Assembly (NCBI RefSeq): GCF_030269925.1
Contig: NC_085111.1
Coordinates: forward strand, 5,386,142 to 5,450,141
Direction of reading: 5' to 3'
Source of the DNA: Bombyx mori
Lineage: Eukaryota > Arthropoda > Insecta > Lepidoptera > Bombycidae
Length of the DNA stretch: 64,000 nt
This document shows positions 10,294 to 21,833 of the stretch, piece by piece (the stretch's first letter is position 1; each line of letters begins with the position of its first letter). The position numbers and the translations under genes are program-made. The notes under the pieces are model-generated. The model was not told the DNA's origin, made no database searches, and worked only from the letters and a program-made list of their open reading frames with translations.

Positions 10294-13200
10294 TCATAAA
10301 TACTTCGTAACGGGTAATATACCAAGCTTTTTTGTGAAATATTTATGCTTTAAAGACCCTAAACTTTTTGTAAAAATATCTGCTGGCATTTCAGCAGTTT
10401 CTAAATAATCAACTTTAACAAACTTGTTTGCAACTGCTTCTCTCAGAAAATGGTATCTTATGTCTATATGTTTAGACCTTCTATGGTATACTGGGTTCAA
10501 AATAAGTTTTTGTGCACTTTGACAATCATTATATAATGTAATTGTTTCTGAATTGCCTAAAATTTCAAACAATAATCTTTTTAAATAGATAGCCTCTTTA
10601 CTGGCTTCTGACATGGAAATATACTCTGCTTCTGTTGAGGACAGAGCTACATTTCTCTGTTTCCTACATTCAAAAGAAATAACTGTACCAGACAATTTAA
10701 AACAAAAACCAGAAAAAGATTTTCTATCATTTGAATCTGAACCCCAATCTGCATCAACATATCCTTCTATATAAGAATTATCCTTAGAAAAAACAAGACC
10801 ATAATTTTTAGTACCTTTTAAATACTTTAAAATTCTTTTTAAATGTTTCCAATGAGTTTCATCATATGAATTATTAAACTGGCTCAAATAACATACACTG
10901 TAAGCTATGTCTGGTCTGGTTAACACAGCTAAATACATTAAGTTACCTATTAATTGTCTATATGGAATATTTTTATTACATAAACTATTCTCAGATTTTT
11001 CCAATCTTAAGTTAATCTCCATAGGAGTTTCTATAGTTTTACAATGTGACATGTTAAACTTTTTTAACAAGCTTTCTATATACTGTTCTTGATCAACAGT
11101 TATAGCATTTTTATACATATTCACTCTTAAGCCTAAACATTGCTTTATTTGACCCAAATCTTTAATTTTAAATTTACTACTCAAATCTTGTATTAACTGA
11201 TTAGTTGCCATTTTACAGTTAGAAAAAACAAAAAAATCATCAACAAACAATGCTATTATAACTTTAGCATTTCCTTCAGACTTCGTAAACAAACACGGTT
11301 CATACTTAGATTTTAAATATCCTAAAGACTCTAAGTAATCATTAACTCTCTGATACCAAGCACGAGATGATTGCTTAAGTCCATATATGGCACGTTTAAG
11401 CTTTAATACTTTGTTATCATTATCATTACAATCTCTATAAAGGACAGGTTTTTGCATATACACAGATTCATTCAAAAAACCATTTAGAAAGGCTGTAGTG
11501 ACATCAAGATGACGTATATCTAAACCTAGTTTTACTGCTATAGAAAATAACAATCTTAAAGTAGTATAACGTAGCACAGGTGAAAAAGTTTCATGATAGT
11601 CTATGCCAGCTTTCTGTGAAAAGCCTTTTGCCACTAATCTAGCACGATAACGCACATTACCGACACTATCATACTTCTTTTTAAATACCCATTTGCACTG
11701 CACTACTGTAGAGTCACGAGGCTTATCCACAAGTTCCCATGCATCATTTTTCTTAAATGATTCTAATTCCTCCTCCATGCTTGATCTCCAAAATTTACTT
11801 TCAGGTCCATTTAAAGCTTCCTTGAGTGAAATATCCATTATATTTTGATCATCTGATTCTGCAATACATAAGTGACTATAGCTAAATCTATCAGGTATTT
11901 TTCTCACTCGCTTGTTTGGAATATCCTGATTCAATTCTAATAATGAAGGTTCTGGTTCTGATGGTGTTTCAGAAAAACTGTCATATGAGTCACTTCCTGA
12001 AGAAGCTTCTGGAATATATGTGATATCATTATCATCACATTCAGTGTCTGTACTTTCTGTAGTTCTACTTTCGTCTCCTTCTCTCTGTTCCTCCGCTGGA
12101 GCCTTGCACTCAATAGGAATTTCAATTGTATTTTCAGTTTTCTCCATTATTATAATGTCTCTGCTAGTTGTGACAGAGTTATTTTCTGGGTTATAAACCC
12201 TATAGCCTTTTACATTGTCTGCATAGCCTACCAAAATAAGTTCTTTAGCCTTCATATCCCATTTTAAGCGCTTTTCTTTTGGTATGTGCATCATAACCTT
12301 ACTTCCAAAAATACGTACATGACTTAAGTCAGGTTTTTTCTTTGTCCAGGCTTCATATGGAGTCATGTTGTTTAATCCAGTAACAACTGATCGATTCCTT
12401 AAGTATACAGATGTATTTATGGCTTCTGCCCAAAACTTTTTATGTAAACCAGCATCAAAAATTAGACATCTAGCCTTTTCAACTAGTGACCTATTCATCC
12501 TTTCACACACACCATTTTGCTGTGGTGTGTAAGCATTACTTTTCTGGTGAATTATTCCGTGTTGTTTTAGATATCTTTCAAAGTCTTGACTGCAGTACTC
12601 ACCGCCATTGTCTGTTCTTAGAATTTTAATTTTCCGATCTGTCTGTTTTTCTACAAGTGACTGGAATTCTTTGAAAAACTTAAATACCTCTGACTTTGTT
12701 TTCATGAAGTATACAAAAACCATTCTGCTGTAGTCATCCACAAATAAGACATAGTATCTGGATCCTCCAATGGACACATTTTCCATCGGACCACACACAT
12801 CTGAGTGTATTAATTCTAAAATATCTTGGGTGTTAGTTGAACTAGGCTGAAAAGGTAGTCTAGACTGCTTCCCCTTACAGCAAACAGTACACTTAGATTT
12901 GTCAACATCAGCTTTATTTGTGTATGAAATACCTGTCGTAGCTCCATTCTTCATTTTGTTCAAGCTGGTACTGTTGATATGCCCTAATCGTCGGTGCCAA
13001 GTTTCACTCGACACCTTAGCTGTGGCTGCGAATAACTGTTCTGATTTCTTAGTATATAATCTGTACACACCATCTACTAATTCTGCCTTTCCAACTAGAG
13101 TTCTCTGTTGATTGTAAATATAGCAAAATTTCTCTTTAAAGATTACCTTATTGCCATTCTCAATTAACTGACTCACTGAAAGCAAGTTTGTTGTTAAACT

Positions 13201-14193
13201 CGGTATGCACAATACATTTGAAACTGTGATGTCATATTCTACACCATTCACAACTGTGATTATGTTTACATCACCAGAACACACTACCGGGACGGATGTT
13301 TTGTTCGCAACAATTATTTCTTTAATTTCATGTTCAAATGATGGACTCTCAACGTATTCTTTCTTTGCTGTCATGTGTTTGCTGGCCCCGCTATCTATGT
13401 ACCAACTATCGCAGTTGAAATTTCCACTTAAGAAAATAGCACTAAAGGCGTTGGATTGTTTTCTTTTTTCGGCTTCTAAACTCGGACACTGATTTTTATA
13501 ATGACCATTTTGCTTACATTTATAGCATTTTATAACCTTTTTTTTTACATTTGACGTATTTGATGTTCGTTTCTCGCCTTTTGTATTGAAATTTTGATCT
13601 ACCCTCGTTTTTGGTTTCGACCATAGTGCAACTTCCGGATCATGGTCACCGATCTCGGAACTCATATCAAGTAATTTTGTTTTAATTACATCAGAGTTTA
13701 TGGCAATCCCGGAATGTTCAATTGCCATGATCATTGGGGCAAACTTTTCTGGCAGCCCCGCCAACAGCAATGATCCCACCCATTCCTCGTTTATTTCAAA
13801 TCCCGTTCCACTTAATTTCTGCGCTGTATCGATTATCTGCGTCACGTATGACGTCATCGAACTGCAATTATCTCGCCGGATTGAAATTAAATTTCTCAAT
13901 AGACTAATTCTTCGTGAAAAGCCACTATCATCGAATAATTGCCTTAGTTTATCCCACAATTCTTTCGACGATTTAACGGTTTTGACATGTACGTACAACG
14001 ACGGGTCGATGGTCATGATCAATTTGGCTTTAGTTTTTTCGTCATCCGCGCTTGCTATTTCTTTCCCCGGTTCTGGCTTGATGCAATGCTTCATGCCTTC
14101 GAGTACTAAAAAATTTTCTGCAGCGAAACACCACTCTGAATAATTATCGCGTCCTTTTAGTTTCGGCACATTGATAAGGTAGTTGGTAGCCAT
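10294..14193 (-). CDS. Copia-type Gag-Pol polyprotein
   Basis: A single 1,299-residue frame encodes all enzymes needed for retrotransposition. An N-terminal Gag region (about 1-210) is followed by a CCHC zinc knuckle at 223-236 (CYKCKQNGHYKNQC). The aspartic protease motif YIDSGAS has D267. Integrase has an HHCC zinc domain (H400, H405, C435, C438) and a DD35E triad (D465, D528, E564). Reverse transcriptase lies at about 810-1050 with FVDD at 983-986, where YVDD is more usual. RNase H lies at about 1140-1270 (D1147, E1188). The order protease-integrase-RT-RNase H defines Ty1/Copia. There are no stops or frameshifts. The ATG at 14193 lies 173 bases inside the 5' LTR. A single frame means Gag must be produced in excess by splicing or processing. 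Confidence 0.96.
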   Translation of the reverse strand: MATNYLINVPKLKGRDNYSEWCFAAENFLVLEGMKHCIKPEPGKEIASADDEKTKAKLIMTIDPSLYVHVKTVKSSKELWDKLRQLFDDSGFSRRISLLRNLISIRRDNCSSMTSYVTQIIDTAQKLSGTGFEINEEWVGSLLLAGLPEKFAPMIMAIEHSGIAINSDVIKTKLLDMSSEIGDHDPEVALWSKPKTRVDQNFNTKGEKRTSNTSNVKKKVIKCYKCKQNGHYKNQCPSLEAEKRKQSNAFSAIFLSGNFNCDSWYIDSGASKHMTAKKEYVESPSFEHEIKEIIVANKTSVPVVCSGDVNIITVVNGVEYDITVSNVLCIPSLTTNLLSVSQLIENGNKVIFKEKFCYIYNQQRTLVGKAELVDGVYRLYTKKSEQLFAATAKVSSETWHRRLGHINSTSLNKMKNGATTGISYTNKADVDKSKCTVCCKGKQSRLPFQPSSTNTQDILELIHSDVCGPMENVSIGGSRYYVLFVDDYSRMVFVYFMKTKSEVFKFFKEFQSLVEKQTDRKIKILRTDNGGEYCSQDFERYLKQHGIIHQKSNAYTPQQNGVCERMNRSLVEKARCLIFDAGLHKKFWAEAINTSVYLRNRSVVTGLNNMTPYEAWTKKKPDLSHVRIFGSKVMMHIPKEKRLKWDMKAKELILVGYADNVKGYRVYNPENNSVTTSRDIIIMEKTENTIEIPIECKAPAEEQREGDESRTTESTDTECDDNDITYIPEASSGSDSYDSFSETPSEPEPSLLELNQDIPNKRVRKIPDRFSYSHLCIAESDDQNIMDISLKEALNGPESKFWRSSMEEELESFKKNDAWELVDKPRDSTVVQCKWVFKKKYDSVGNVRYRARLVAKGFSQKAGIDYHETFSPVLRYTTLRLLFSIAVKLGLDIRHLDVTTAFLNGFLNESVYMQKPVLYRDCNDNDNKVLKLKRAIYGLKQSSRAWYQRVNDYLESLGYLKSKYEPCLFTKSEGNAKVIIALFVDDFFVFSNCKMATNQLIQDLSSKFKIKDLGQIKQCLGLRVNMYKNAITVDQEQYIESLLKKFNMSHCKTIETPMEINLRLEKSENSLCNKNIPYRQLIGNLMYLAVLTRPDIAYSVCYLSQFNNSYDETHWKHLKRILKYLKGTKNYGLVFSKDNSYIEGYVDADWGSDSNDRKSFSGFCFKLSGTVISFECRKQRNVALSSTEAEYISMSEASKEAIYLKRLLFEILGNSETITLYNDCQSAQKLILNPVYHRRSKHIDIRYHFLREAVANKFVKVDYLETAEMPADIFTKSLGSLKHKYFTKKLGILPVTKYL

Positions 14194-14352
14194 TTTGACG
14201 AATAGTTTTTACACAAATACACTGCGATAATCAATACGATCAGTCCAGTTCACAACTAAATCTCACTGAATACTGTCTTTTAACACTTGCTTTACTGCAA
14301 AATCTTGTTAAAACGACTCAATACTGGGATTTTTTTGATTTTCTGCGATTTT

Positions 14353-14366
14353 CTGGGCCCGTAACC
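14353..14366 (-). promoter_or_regulatory. Copia primer-binding site (half initiator-tRNA type)
   Basis: Immediately inside the 5' LTR the minus strand reads GGTTACGGGCCCAG. Copia elements prime from an internal fragment of initiator tRNA-Met, and this matches the complement of that anticodon stem-loop except for one base at the anticodon (C where T is expected). Comparison is to remembered tRNA sequence, so the match should be checked. Confidence 0.65.
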
Positions 14367-14476
14367 TAATAAAATGGCGGTTGAGGATAGACTGACTATT
14401 TATTGTCAAAGTTATATACAGACAGATGATGACAGATGGCGCTAGTAATCATTTACATTTTGTTACAATATTAACA
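14367..14476 (-). repeat. Copia 5' LTR
   Basis: This is the second, identical copy of the 110-bp LTR and should contain the element promoter. AATAAATAGTC within it may serve as the poly(A) signal in the 3' copy. Confidence 0.93.
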
Positions 14477-14968
14477 CCTCCGTCCTGAGAAGAATTGGCA
14501 AGAAACTCAGCGGGCAAGACTTTTTTTTTTTAATATTAGAGTATTTTTTTTAATATTAGAAATAATGAAATGAACCGCGACTATTTAAAGTATTATTCAG
14601 TTCAAGGACTCAAAAGTTATTTCAACATTTATTTGTAGTATATAGTTATAGTTTGGAATCGTGCTAGAAATCAGAGTCCATCAGGACTAACGTACTGCAC
14701 TGATCGAAGGTAATTACACGTTTCCGTCGCGGACAACATACTAAAGAGACATTTGTTAAAAGTTGATGGTATCGGCTTAATGCGGACCGCGCACGCGGCT
14801 CGCCACCATTATGGCTTCGCTTCATGTAATTACAAATAACGCAGTAAAACCATCGATTTTTTACTGACGTGAAGGCTTTGAATCTTCTTTTTTATATAAA
14901 ACTTTAATACTCAGAAATACCAGCGCAATATTCTAAAAAAGAAGATTTTGTTACTCAAGTGCAATCAA

Positions 14969-15226
14969 TCTATACTAATTACTAATATATAAATCTACAG
15001 TGGTTTTTACGGATGTTCCGTTATAACTACTGAACCATACATCCGATTGATTTGAAACTTGGTATCCATGTAGAAAATACATGTACTTAATGGATAAGCT
15101 AATATTTATGTGAGTGTTGGACTCCCTACAGCAGTTGCGGGGGCGTTAATGATGAGAATCTTTGTGGGGGTGAGAAAAAATAATGTTAATTTTAAATGCC
15201 CAGCGAAGCGGACGGGGCACAACTAG
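14969..15226 (+). mobile_element. Helitron-like non-autonomous element
   Basis: It starts TCTATACTAATTACTAATAT after A and ends CGGGGCACAACTAG before T. The body contains the Helitron-like block ACTGAACCATACATCCGATT. Unusually, a 20-bp direct repeat (AGATTTTGTTACTCAAGTGC) lies on both sides, at 14943-14962 and 15233-15252. Confidence 0.6.
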
Positions 15227-15386
15227 TAAAGGAGATTTTGTTACTCAAGTGCTAGAGGAATTTTTAAGTTCGCACAGGTATGTAACCACAATCTAGCCTA
15301 TTTACGCCGCGAAGCAATTATGTATTTCGGTTTGAAGTGTGACAGTCGTGGTCTTCTAAAGTATGCCCTATGTAGTTTTTTTTATG

Positions 15387-15690
15387 ATTGAAGATTTACT
15401 GGTGGCCCGGAGGCCTTTCCAGTTTCACTAGGACAGGCAGGCGAGCAAAGGCTCAGACAGAAGGGGTGGGATTTGCTAACAGCTGCCCGAGCGCCTCCGA
15501 AGGAGACCTAACAACTCAAGAGCAACTGCTTCGCGAATGAATCTACTACCGGATCGGAATCGCGACCCGTTGAGAAGATCCGGCGAGAAACTCAGCGAGC
15601 TGATGCATGGGTTAGGTTGCACGTCGACCTCTATGTCGAGTTCGACGAGTACGATTACCAGGGTTCCTCAGGCTGCTCCTAGTGTTAGAG
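15387..15690 (-). repeat. Retroposon R variant, reverse orientation
   Basis: It contains CGGATCGGAATCGCGACCCG and GAAGATCCGGCGAGAAACTC, reverse-complementary to blocks at 48985-49050, and the GGTGGCCCGGAGGCCTTTCC block shared with 50682-50730. A closely similar plus-strand copy is at 52690-52985. Confidence 0.75.
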
Positions 15691-16079
15691 CTGAAGGTAT
15701 CTAATGCAAGAGTTATTGGATCTGATGGATTCGTAAGGACGTGAAAGCAACCTATGTAGTTCTAATAGCAACGCGCCTAACGCTACAAAAAGAAGACCAC
15801 TATTCACCATTTCGTTGAGGCTTCGATCAACAACTATTGTTTGAACTACTATTAAACATTCATGAGAGTATGTTCCAGAGAAGATTCTATCCATGAAGAT
15901 TGAAGGATCAAGAACACTACAAAGTTTTTTTTGTTTCCCCCTTTAGAATTTAAGTCCAGTGCCATCTGACGCTTATCGTCTTTTTTACACAAAACCTAAA
16001 AAACGTGAAGCAAAAAAATTACCCAGAAACACATCGTGGAGCAACAATTTTTGTATTGGAACGAAGTTCCGTATAGGTA

Positions 16080-16319
16080 TGAGTCGTCTATTATCAAAGG
16101 TTATCAATACAGATTGATTTGAATATAATCGTCTCCTTCGAAGAATACGGTTCCAAACCTGCATTAAATAAAGGTAAATACTTAACCTGTTATTTATCTA
16201 AGATGTCGTTCAGAAGAGTTTTGTGACTGCCAATGGAATACAAAGTCAATAATTCGTTTTTCTGTATTACCAATTATTTTCCAAAAATCACATTGCCGGC
16301 TTTGATAATAGTCGACTCA
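16080..16319. mobile_element. MITE with inverted termini, copy 1
   Basis: The ends are TGAGTCGTCTATTATCAAAG and its inverse TTTGATAATAGTCGACTCA, with one base change. The internal sequence from GATTTGAATATAATCGTCTC through GTCAATAATTCGTTTTTC is shared with 45343-45620. Part of the left subterminal repeat is deleted here. No open frame is seen. Confidence 0.82.
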
Positions 16320-16373
16320 TATGCGGAAGGGTACCCTAACCGGGAAAAAACGTCCGTAACGTAAGATTTTTAT

Positions 16374-16466
16374 TAGTAATGCACACAGTGTAGGACTTAA
16401 TTTTGTAATAACGTACAAATTAGTAATGCACATAGTGTACGACTTAACTTTGTAATAACGTACAAA
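16374..16466. repeat. Two 47-bp tandem units
   Basis: TAGTAATGCACACAGTGTAG at 16374 recurs as TAGTAATGCACATAGTGTAC at 16421. The two 47-base units run head to tail and differ at a few positions. Confidence 0.85.
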
Positions 16467-17206
16467 AAATAACATATTTTTTTTATCATTCATTGACCAC
16501 GATCTCAGAGCGTTCGTTTGCGCAATACACTAACTCTTATGCAAACAACCGTGAATGAAGTGTACCACAATAAGTTGGCCGAATGACCGTGGGTTATTGC
16601 GAAACCTCCAGTTTTATTTTCTTTATACCTCGAATAGAACTTAAAATTAATATTTTTATAATAAAGAACTTCGTTCCTATCCGGTGTCCCACGACACGTC
16701 TTTTTTTCGTATATGCCTATATGCCATGGGCTCCCTAATGAAACGTGTGCTAGTTCATATCGATCGTTGCTCAGTAGCGCGTGCGAACCGATCAACCCAT
16801 CGCCTAAATCCCATAGATGAAATAAAGCTAGCCAACAGGGGTGCAGTGGGCTTACCGAGCAAGGGACACACCACATGCATAAGTAATGCACAAGCGAAGG
16901 GCGAACGCCGGCGCACGCGATTCCACTGCAACGCCAAACACGGAGGGCTACCCCTTACAAATACCACATAAGGCCCCGTCCCGACATTAATCAATGATGA
17001 CTTGCATGCTTTGTACACGTGACAGTTGGATTATTGAAGAAAAGTGTCTTTAACTAAGTCTAGAGACGCGAGCGACTTTTCGAAAAATGTACGAGACCAA
17101 TGTCGAGATTGCTTCGTTCAATGTCGCGTTTTTTAATGTCATTGTTCATATTATTTCCAACGATTGCAATACTTTACAGCACAGTACAATATTAAAATGT
17201 CGACGA

Positions 17207-17601
17207 TTTTTTTTTTTTTTATTGCTTAGATGTGTGGACGAGCTCACAGCCCACCTAGTGTTAAGTAGTTACTGGACTGGATTAAATGCGCCACCCACCT
17301 TGAGATATGAGTTCTAAGGTGTCAGTATAGTTACTACGGTTGCCCCAGCCTTCAAACCGAAACGCATTACTACTTCACGACAGAAATAGGCGGGCTGGTG
17401 GTACCTACCCGTGCGGACTCACAAGAGGTCCTACCACCAGTAATTACGCAAATACGGGTTTGATTTTTATTACAAGACGTTATTCCTTCACCGTGGAAAT
17501 CAATCGTGAACATTTGTTAAGTACGTATTTCATTAGAAGCATTACCGTTGCATGGCAATATAATGAACCGGACGTCTTATCCTTTAGGCTACGACGACTT
17601 G
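17207..17601 (-). mobile_element. Bm1 SINE, nearly full length, degraded head
   Basis: The order on the minus strand is a damaged tRNA-like head (GTCGTCGTAGCCTAAAGGAT near 17601-17570), the ATTGATTTCCACGGTGAAGG block, the Bm1 3' half, and a poly(A) tail at 17207-17220. The usual box-B region is missing from the head, so internal Pol III promotion is probably lost. Confidence 0.85.
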
Positions 17602-19726
17602 ACTCGTCTGTGATCACGAAAACTCTTAAAGTATTCAAATAGTTTGCGATTTTTACGTTATAATGAAGACAATACGAAAACGCGCCACAAAACCGTAAAA
17701 GTAGTTTAAAAATTGGATGTTTCGATTTGTTCATGTTTTCAAATTATTATAATATAAATCAACTTCATAGTAAGCTCGTTCCGGTTTCTTCAACAGTACT
17801 TAATCAATTAAATGATTTGGAAGCTAGGTGTTTTCGTTTCGAACGTTAATGGACACGTGTGAATAGATTACTGCGGTGTTCATTGCGCTCAATAATTCAG
17901 AATGTGTCGCGCACCGCGTGTTTGGACAAGTGGTAAAGTAACGTCGGCCTTCATCAGCGCAACCATTTAATAAAACTTTAATAATGTTTTCATTATCGAT
18001 CCCGGCGACCACCGAAACCGTTCGCCCTTGCTTACTAGAGCTACGGCATTTTTAGAAACCGGGCCAAATGAATTTCACGCTGATTACTGCATATCCGCGT
18101 GTCCATTTACAAACTCAACCCGCAAAAGCGCTATAAACTCGTCGGGTAATACGTAGCACGTGTGTATGTACCTTTATACTAATAAAATGGAACAACTAAA
18201 CAAACACTGCTAACGATTATTATTAACAGTAAAGAGAATATTGTGGCATATGCAATGCTTCAGAATCAAATGTTTTTATCGAATATAAAGTACACCGGTT
18301 CTTATACAGTTTAAATATAAACATCGTATAGTTTTTCCCCAATACTTTTAGTCGGAGTTAGCTTATTTATTTTGGCGTGGGCCCCGATGCGCAGGCGTCG
18401 ACGACAGACCGGCAGTAATGCTTGATGGAATCAAACTAACCGAATCGATTTCCATACATTATTCAAGTATTCACGGTTGAAAAAAAAAACTGATCTCAAT
18501 ATACAGCGATTGCCCAGAGCAATTGATTTTGTTTGAATATATACTTACTGATTTATTTCTTCTATCACGGATTTTCATATCGAAATGTGAATCAATTTCT
18601 CGTCTCCGTAAATACGATTCATAAACTGAGATACTAAATAAAATGCATTAGGTTAGCATGACATAAATTAACCTTTTTCGAAATTGAATTGAAAAACGTC
18701 TTGTGACAATGTCAGCAGCCGTTAAATCACGTGCTGAATGAATCTGACGTGTTATAATGTTCCGAAGCCAAAAGTTTTTTTTCATCTCTTTACAACGCAA
18801 AACGCAACCCTCGAAATAACGGTAATGTCTTGAATTCTGCCCAAGGGGCCGCCAGATAGGTACGAACAAGTTTAACGGTCGCACTCACAAGTGAATAGTG
18901 CATACAGAACAATCTACATGTGACAAACGTGTTTGAATCAAAACCTAGCGACTAAAATATTCTCATGAAAACTGGTATCAATTATTAAGGTTTTAAAAAC
19001 CCTTTCGTGTGTATAAAAACAATTGAATGAATGGGCAACTGGTTTGTCGGTCGTGTTTTAAGTACGCAATATAATTACAAACAAATTCATTATTATTATT
19101 ATTATTTTAATTGTATTTTTTGACTTGTTTTATCGTTTATTGTAAATATTTTTAATTACTTAAAAAAAAAATTGAGAAAAAACAAAAAAAAAATCCCGCT
19201 GAGTTTGTTTCGCCGGTTCTTCTCAGGACTGTGGCTTTTTTTGGAACCGATGGTAGAGTTAACATTGTTATTTATATTTTGACATTCAACAAGTGTGTTA
19301 TACTGACATCTAAGTTGAAATAAATGATTTTGAATTTGAATAGGTTATCCACTGACGATTTTCTTGAAGAACAGTGATTTCGTATAAGATTAGGCGATCG
19401 CTTGAATCCCGGGAGATCAATTTCGGTACGAATCGAGACGTGCAAAAGGGCCACGATAAACAAACAATACTCCGCGGCCATAAAACCCATACACACACAC
19501 AACGGAACACACGAATACTGAGCCTTAATGCTTCCCAACAATAATATTATTCTGAAAACGAAACCATTGAACCCGATATATTCGTTCGTCGATGTTAATT
19601 TATCATCATTTCGTTGCCCTGAAGTTTCCTCTCTTCAATAATACACGTTAAGACTGTATTCGAGACTTTGTAAATCGGCTATGTGAATTTATAATCGCAA
19701 AAATAATTTCTAACTACCCTCAATAT

Positions 19727-19835
19727 TTTTTTTTTATTGCCCATGTAGGCAGACGAGCATACGGCCCACCTGATGGTGAGTGGTTACCGTCGCCCATGGA
19801 CTTCAGCAATGCCGAGGGCAAAGCCAAACCGCTGC
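19727..19835 (-). repeat. Retroposon D fragment
   Basis: A T-rich run is followed by CGGCCCACCTGATGGTGAGT and CGCCCATGGACTTCAGCAAT, the inverse of the blocks at 9640-9732 and 37095-37200. Confidence 0.65.
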
Positions 19836-21833
19836 GAATATACTTATAGTTTAACAGTTATATGAACGTATCAGAAAATGAAAATCGATCGCTTTCATTA
19901 CTATCGATTATTCGTAATAATTTTACCGTCAACGTATTTTGAAGCGTAGTGTAACAACAAATTGTCAATCCAAGTATGCACGTTCATTTTATGACCATGT
20001 TAATAATATGTTTATATTTTATTGAACTGACGATGAGATTGCAACAGTGATTGTGCCAAGAACGTAGATTAGTTGTTTAAATTAGAATTACACTGTCATT
20101 CGAAGTTATAGAATATACTCGTAGAATACGCAGTGTATGATTGCGAATGAGCAATATTGTCGTCGAATAGTGAACGTCAAAATGAGTTGTTTAAACATCT
20201 GGCTGATTGCCATGAAATTCAACATTTTCTATGGTAAGAAAATGAAATGTTAGAATCCCGTGGTACGTATGATCTGATCAAATAAATACCGTGCATTATT
20301 AGTAAAAAGGTCTGAAAATGGAGCAAACCGAACTGACAATTAATTTTTTTTAGTTTTTTCTTCAGTTTTCGCGAGTAATTTTAATTTTTACGAATAAGTT
20401 TATTTATTTTTTATCCTGTCGATAGTGGTCAAGATATTAGAGCGAAGTTATAAAATTATTGGATTGTCATCGCTCCTTGATGCGTGTGCAAATTTTAAAG
20501 TTAATTGGACGTCTTGAAATTAGTACATGCCAAGCTAATAATAGGAGAGTGGAGTGGAGATAAAAAGATCTCGATTTACGATGTCATCGAAAGCAAAAAA
20601 AAATTGCCATATGACTATTGTGGTACTCTGCGCATTATTTCATTTGAGAAATAGTCATGCGTTTTTGAGGATTTATATACGGGATATGCCTTTGATCGTT
20701 CTGTCATATTTATTATTTCATTGTTTTAATACGATTTTGAAAAGTAATGAACGTAGCTGCGTAAAAATCAAGAGAAGGTTACATAAGGTTTTTATATATT
20801 TTATTCTTGACACATTTTCAAAACAGGACCTATCTAGAAATTTCTTCGGGCCGTTTCGTTTATTACACCACCGCGAACATTTTTTTATTATTACATCCAA
20901 TCTATGTACACATAATATGTTCGTAGTGTCATCAGTGAGTCTGGGAGTAAGCAGTCGTGACGTAGTCGATTGAGCACAAAATTATAAGGGTTCCGTTTTT
21001 TTGTTTATTTTTACTATCGATGCCAGTATTCATCGTAAAGATCCAACCATTACATTGATTGCATTGATACAACATCGACCGTTTCGTATGGTCGTTACAG
21101 ATCACTATAAAAGTAACAAGCATCGACCCTCAAAACGAACGGTAGCGAGGTAGCGTTTGCAACAGCTGATCCTTATGAATGGGATCAAGTCTCAGAACCG
21201 GTGCGTGAATAGATTCGCATCCTCGTCGGTCGCGGAGCCACGTATGGAGGCCGTGTATTGTTCGCGTGTCGGGTAGTGCACACCAGGGCGGTGGGGGACG
21301 AGGTCACAATGGGTGCGGGCGCGCATGACGACCACCTGGCCGTGGTATACCGGTCGCGCCATATGCCGTACTCTGCTAGACTCCGCTATTGCCAACCCTA
21401 CTTTGCGGCTGTAACGCGGGTGTATTACTGGGAAATGCATGTTATTTACCGTTTACAATTAACTTTATTTTTTTTTCGTTTTTTTTTTTCGATTGAATGT
21501 GCTTAAAAAATATTGGATATCATTCGGGAAAACTAAACTGAAATTTCATTGAATTATTTACGTTCGATATTAGATATTCAAGGTAAAACTTATTGTTACT
21601 GAAGTTGCGATTGGAATAATCAAGTGAGCGCATTGAGTTGAACGCCGCTGCTGATGCCCTGTTATCATTGCACTAACAACCGCATACCCGCGGAAGTGTC
21701 ACAATGAAACGTCACGTTGTTATGAGACATGTAATTTACACGAAACCATCTATTATTATTACCTCGCATTTTTAATAAAACGTCTTTTCGCATTAAAAGT
21801 GTGCAATTTCCTAAAATATTCGAAATTGAGTTA

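Larger units (their letters stand above)
10168..14476 (-). mobile_element. Complete Copia-type LTR retrotransposon
   Basis: The element is 4,309 bp with 110-bp LTRs (14367-14476 as 5' LTR, 10168-10277 as 3' LTR) that are identical base for base. A 5-bp target duplication CCTCC lies at 10163-10167 and 14477-14481. A primer-binding site, a polypurine tract (10278-10286, AAGCGGAGG on the minus strand) and one intact polyprotein frame are present. Identical LTRs plus an open frame indicate a very recent insertion. The flanks (GAAGAATTGGCAAGAAACTC at 14487) look like an older retroposon tail that was split by the insertion. Confidence 0.95.

Noticed and set aside
16057..16690. A larger element bounded by GGAACGAAGTTCC motifs
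   Set aside because: The motif occurs at both places in opposite orientation and again at 38271, but the matching stretch is too short and the flanks do not agree.
17340..17642. 100-codon open frame
   Set aside because: It lies entirely inside a minus-strand Bm1 SINE; similar frames appear in other copies.
20554..20973. 139-codon open frame in the RBM24/38-like intron
   Set aside because: It starts at GTG, has no ATG context, splice sites or recognisable domain, and lies in AT-rich intron DNA. The hydrophobic, Phe/Leu-rich translation is what random AT-rich sequence gives.
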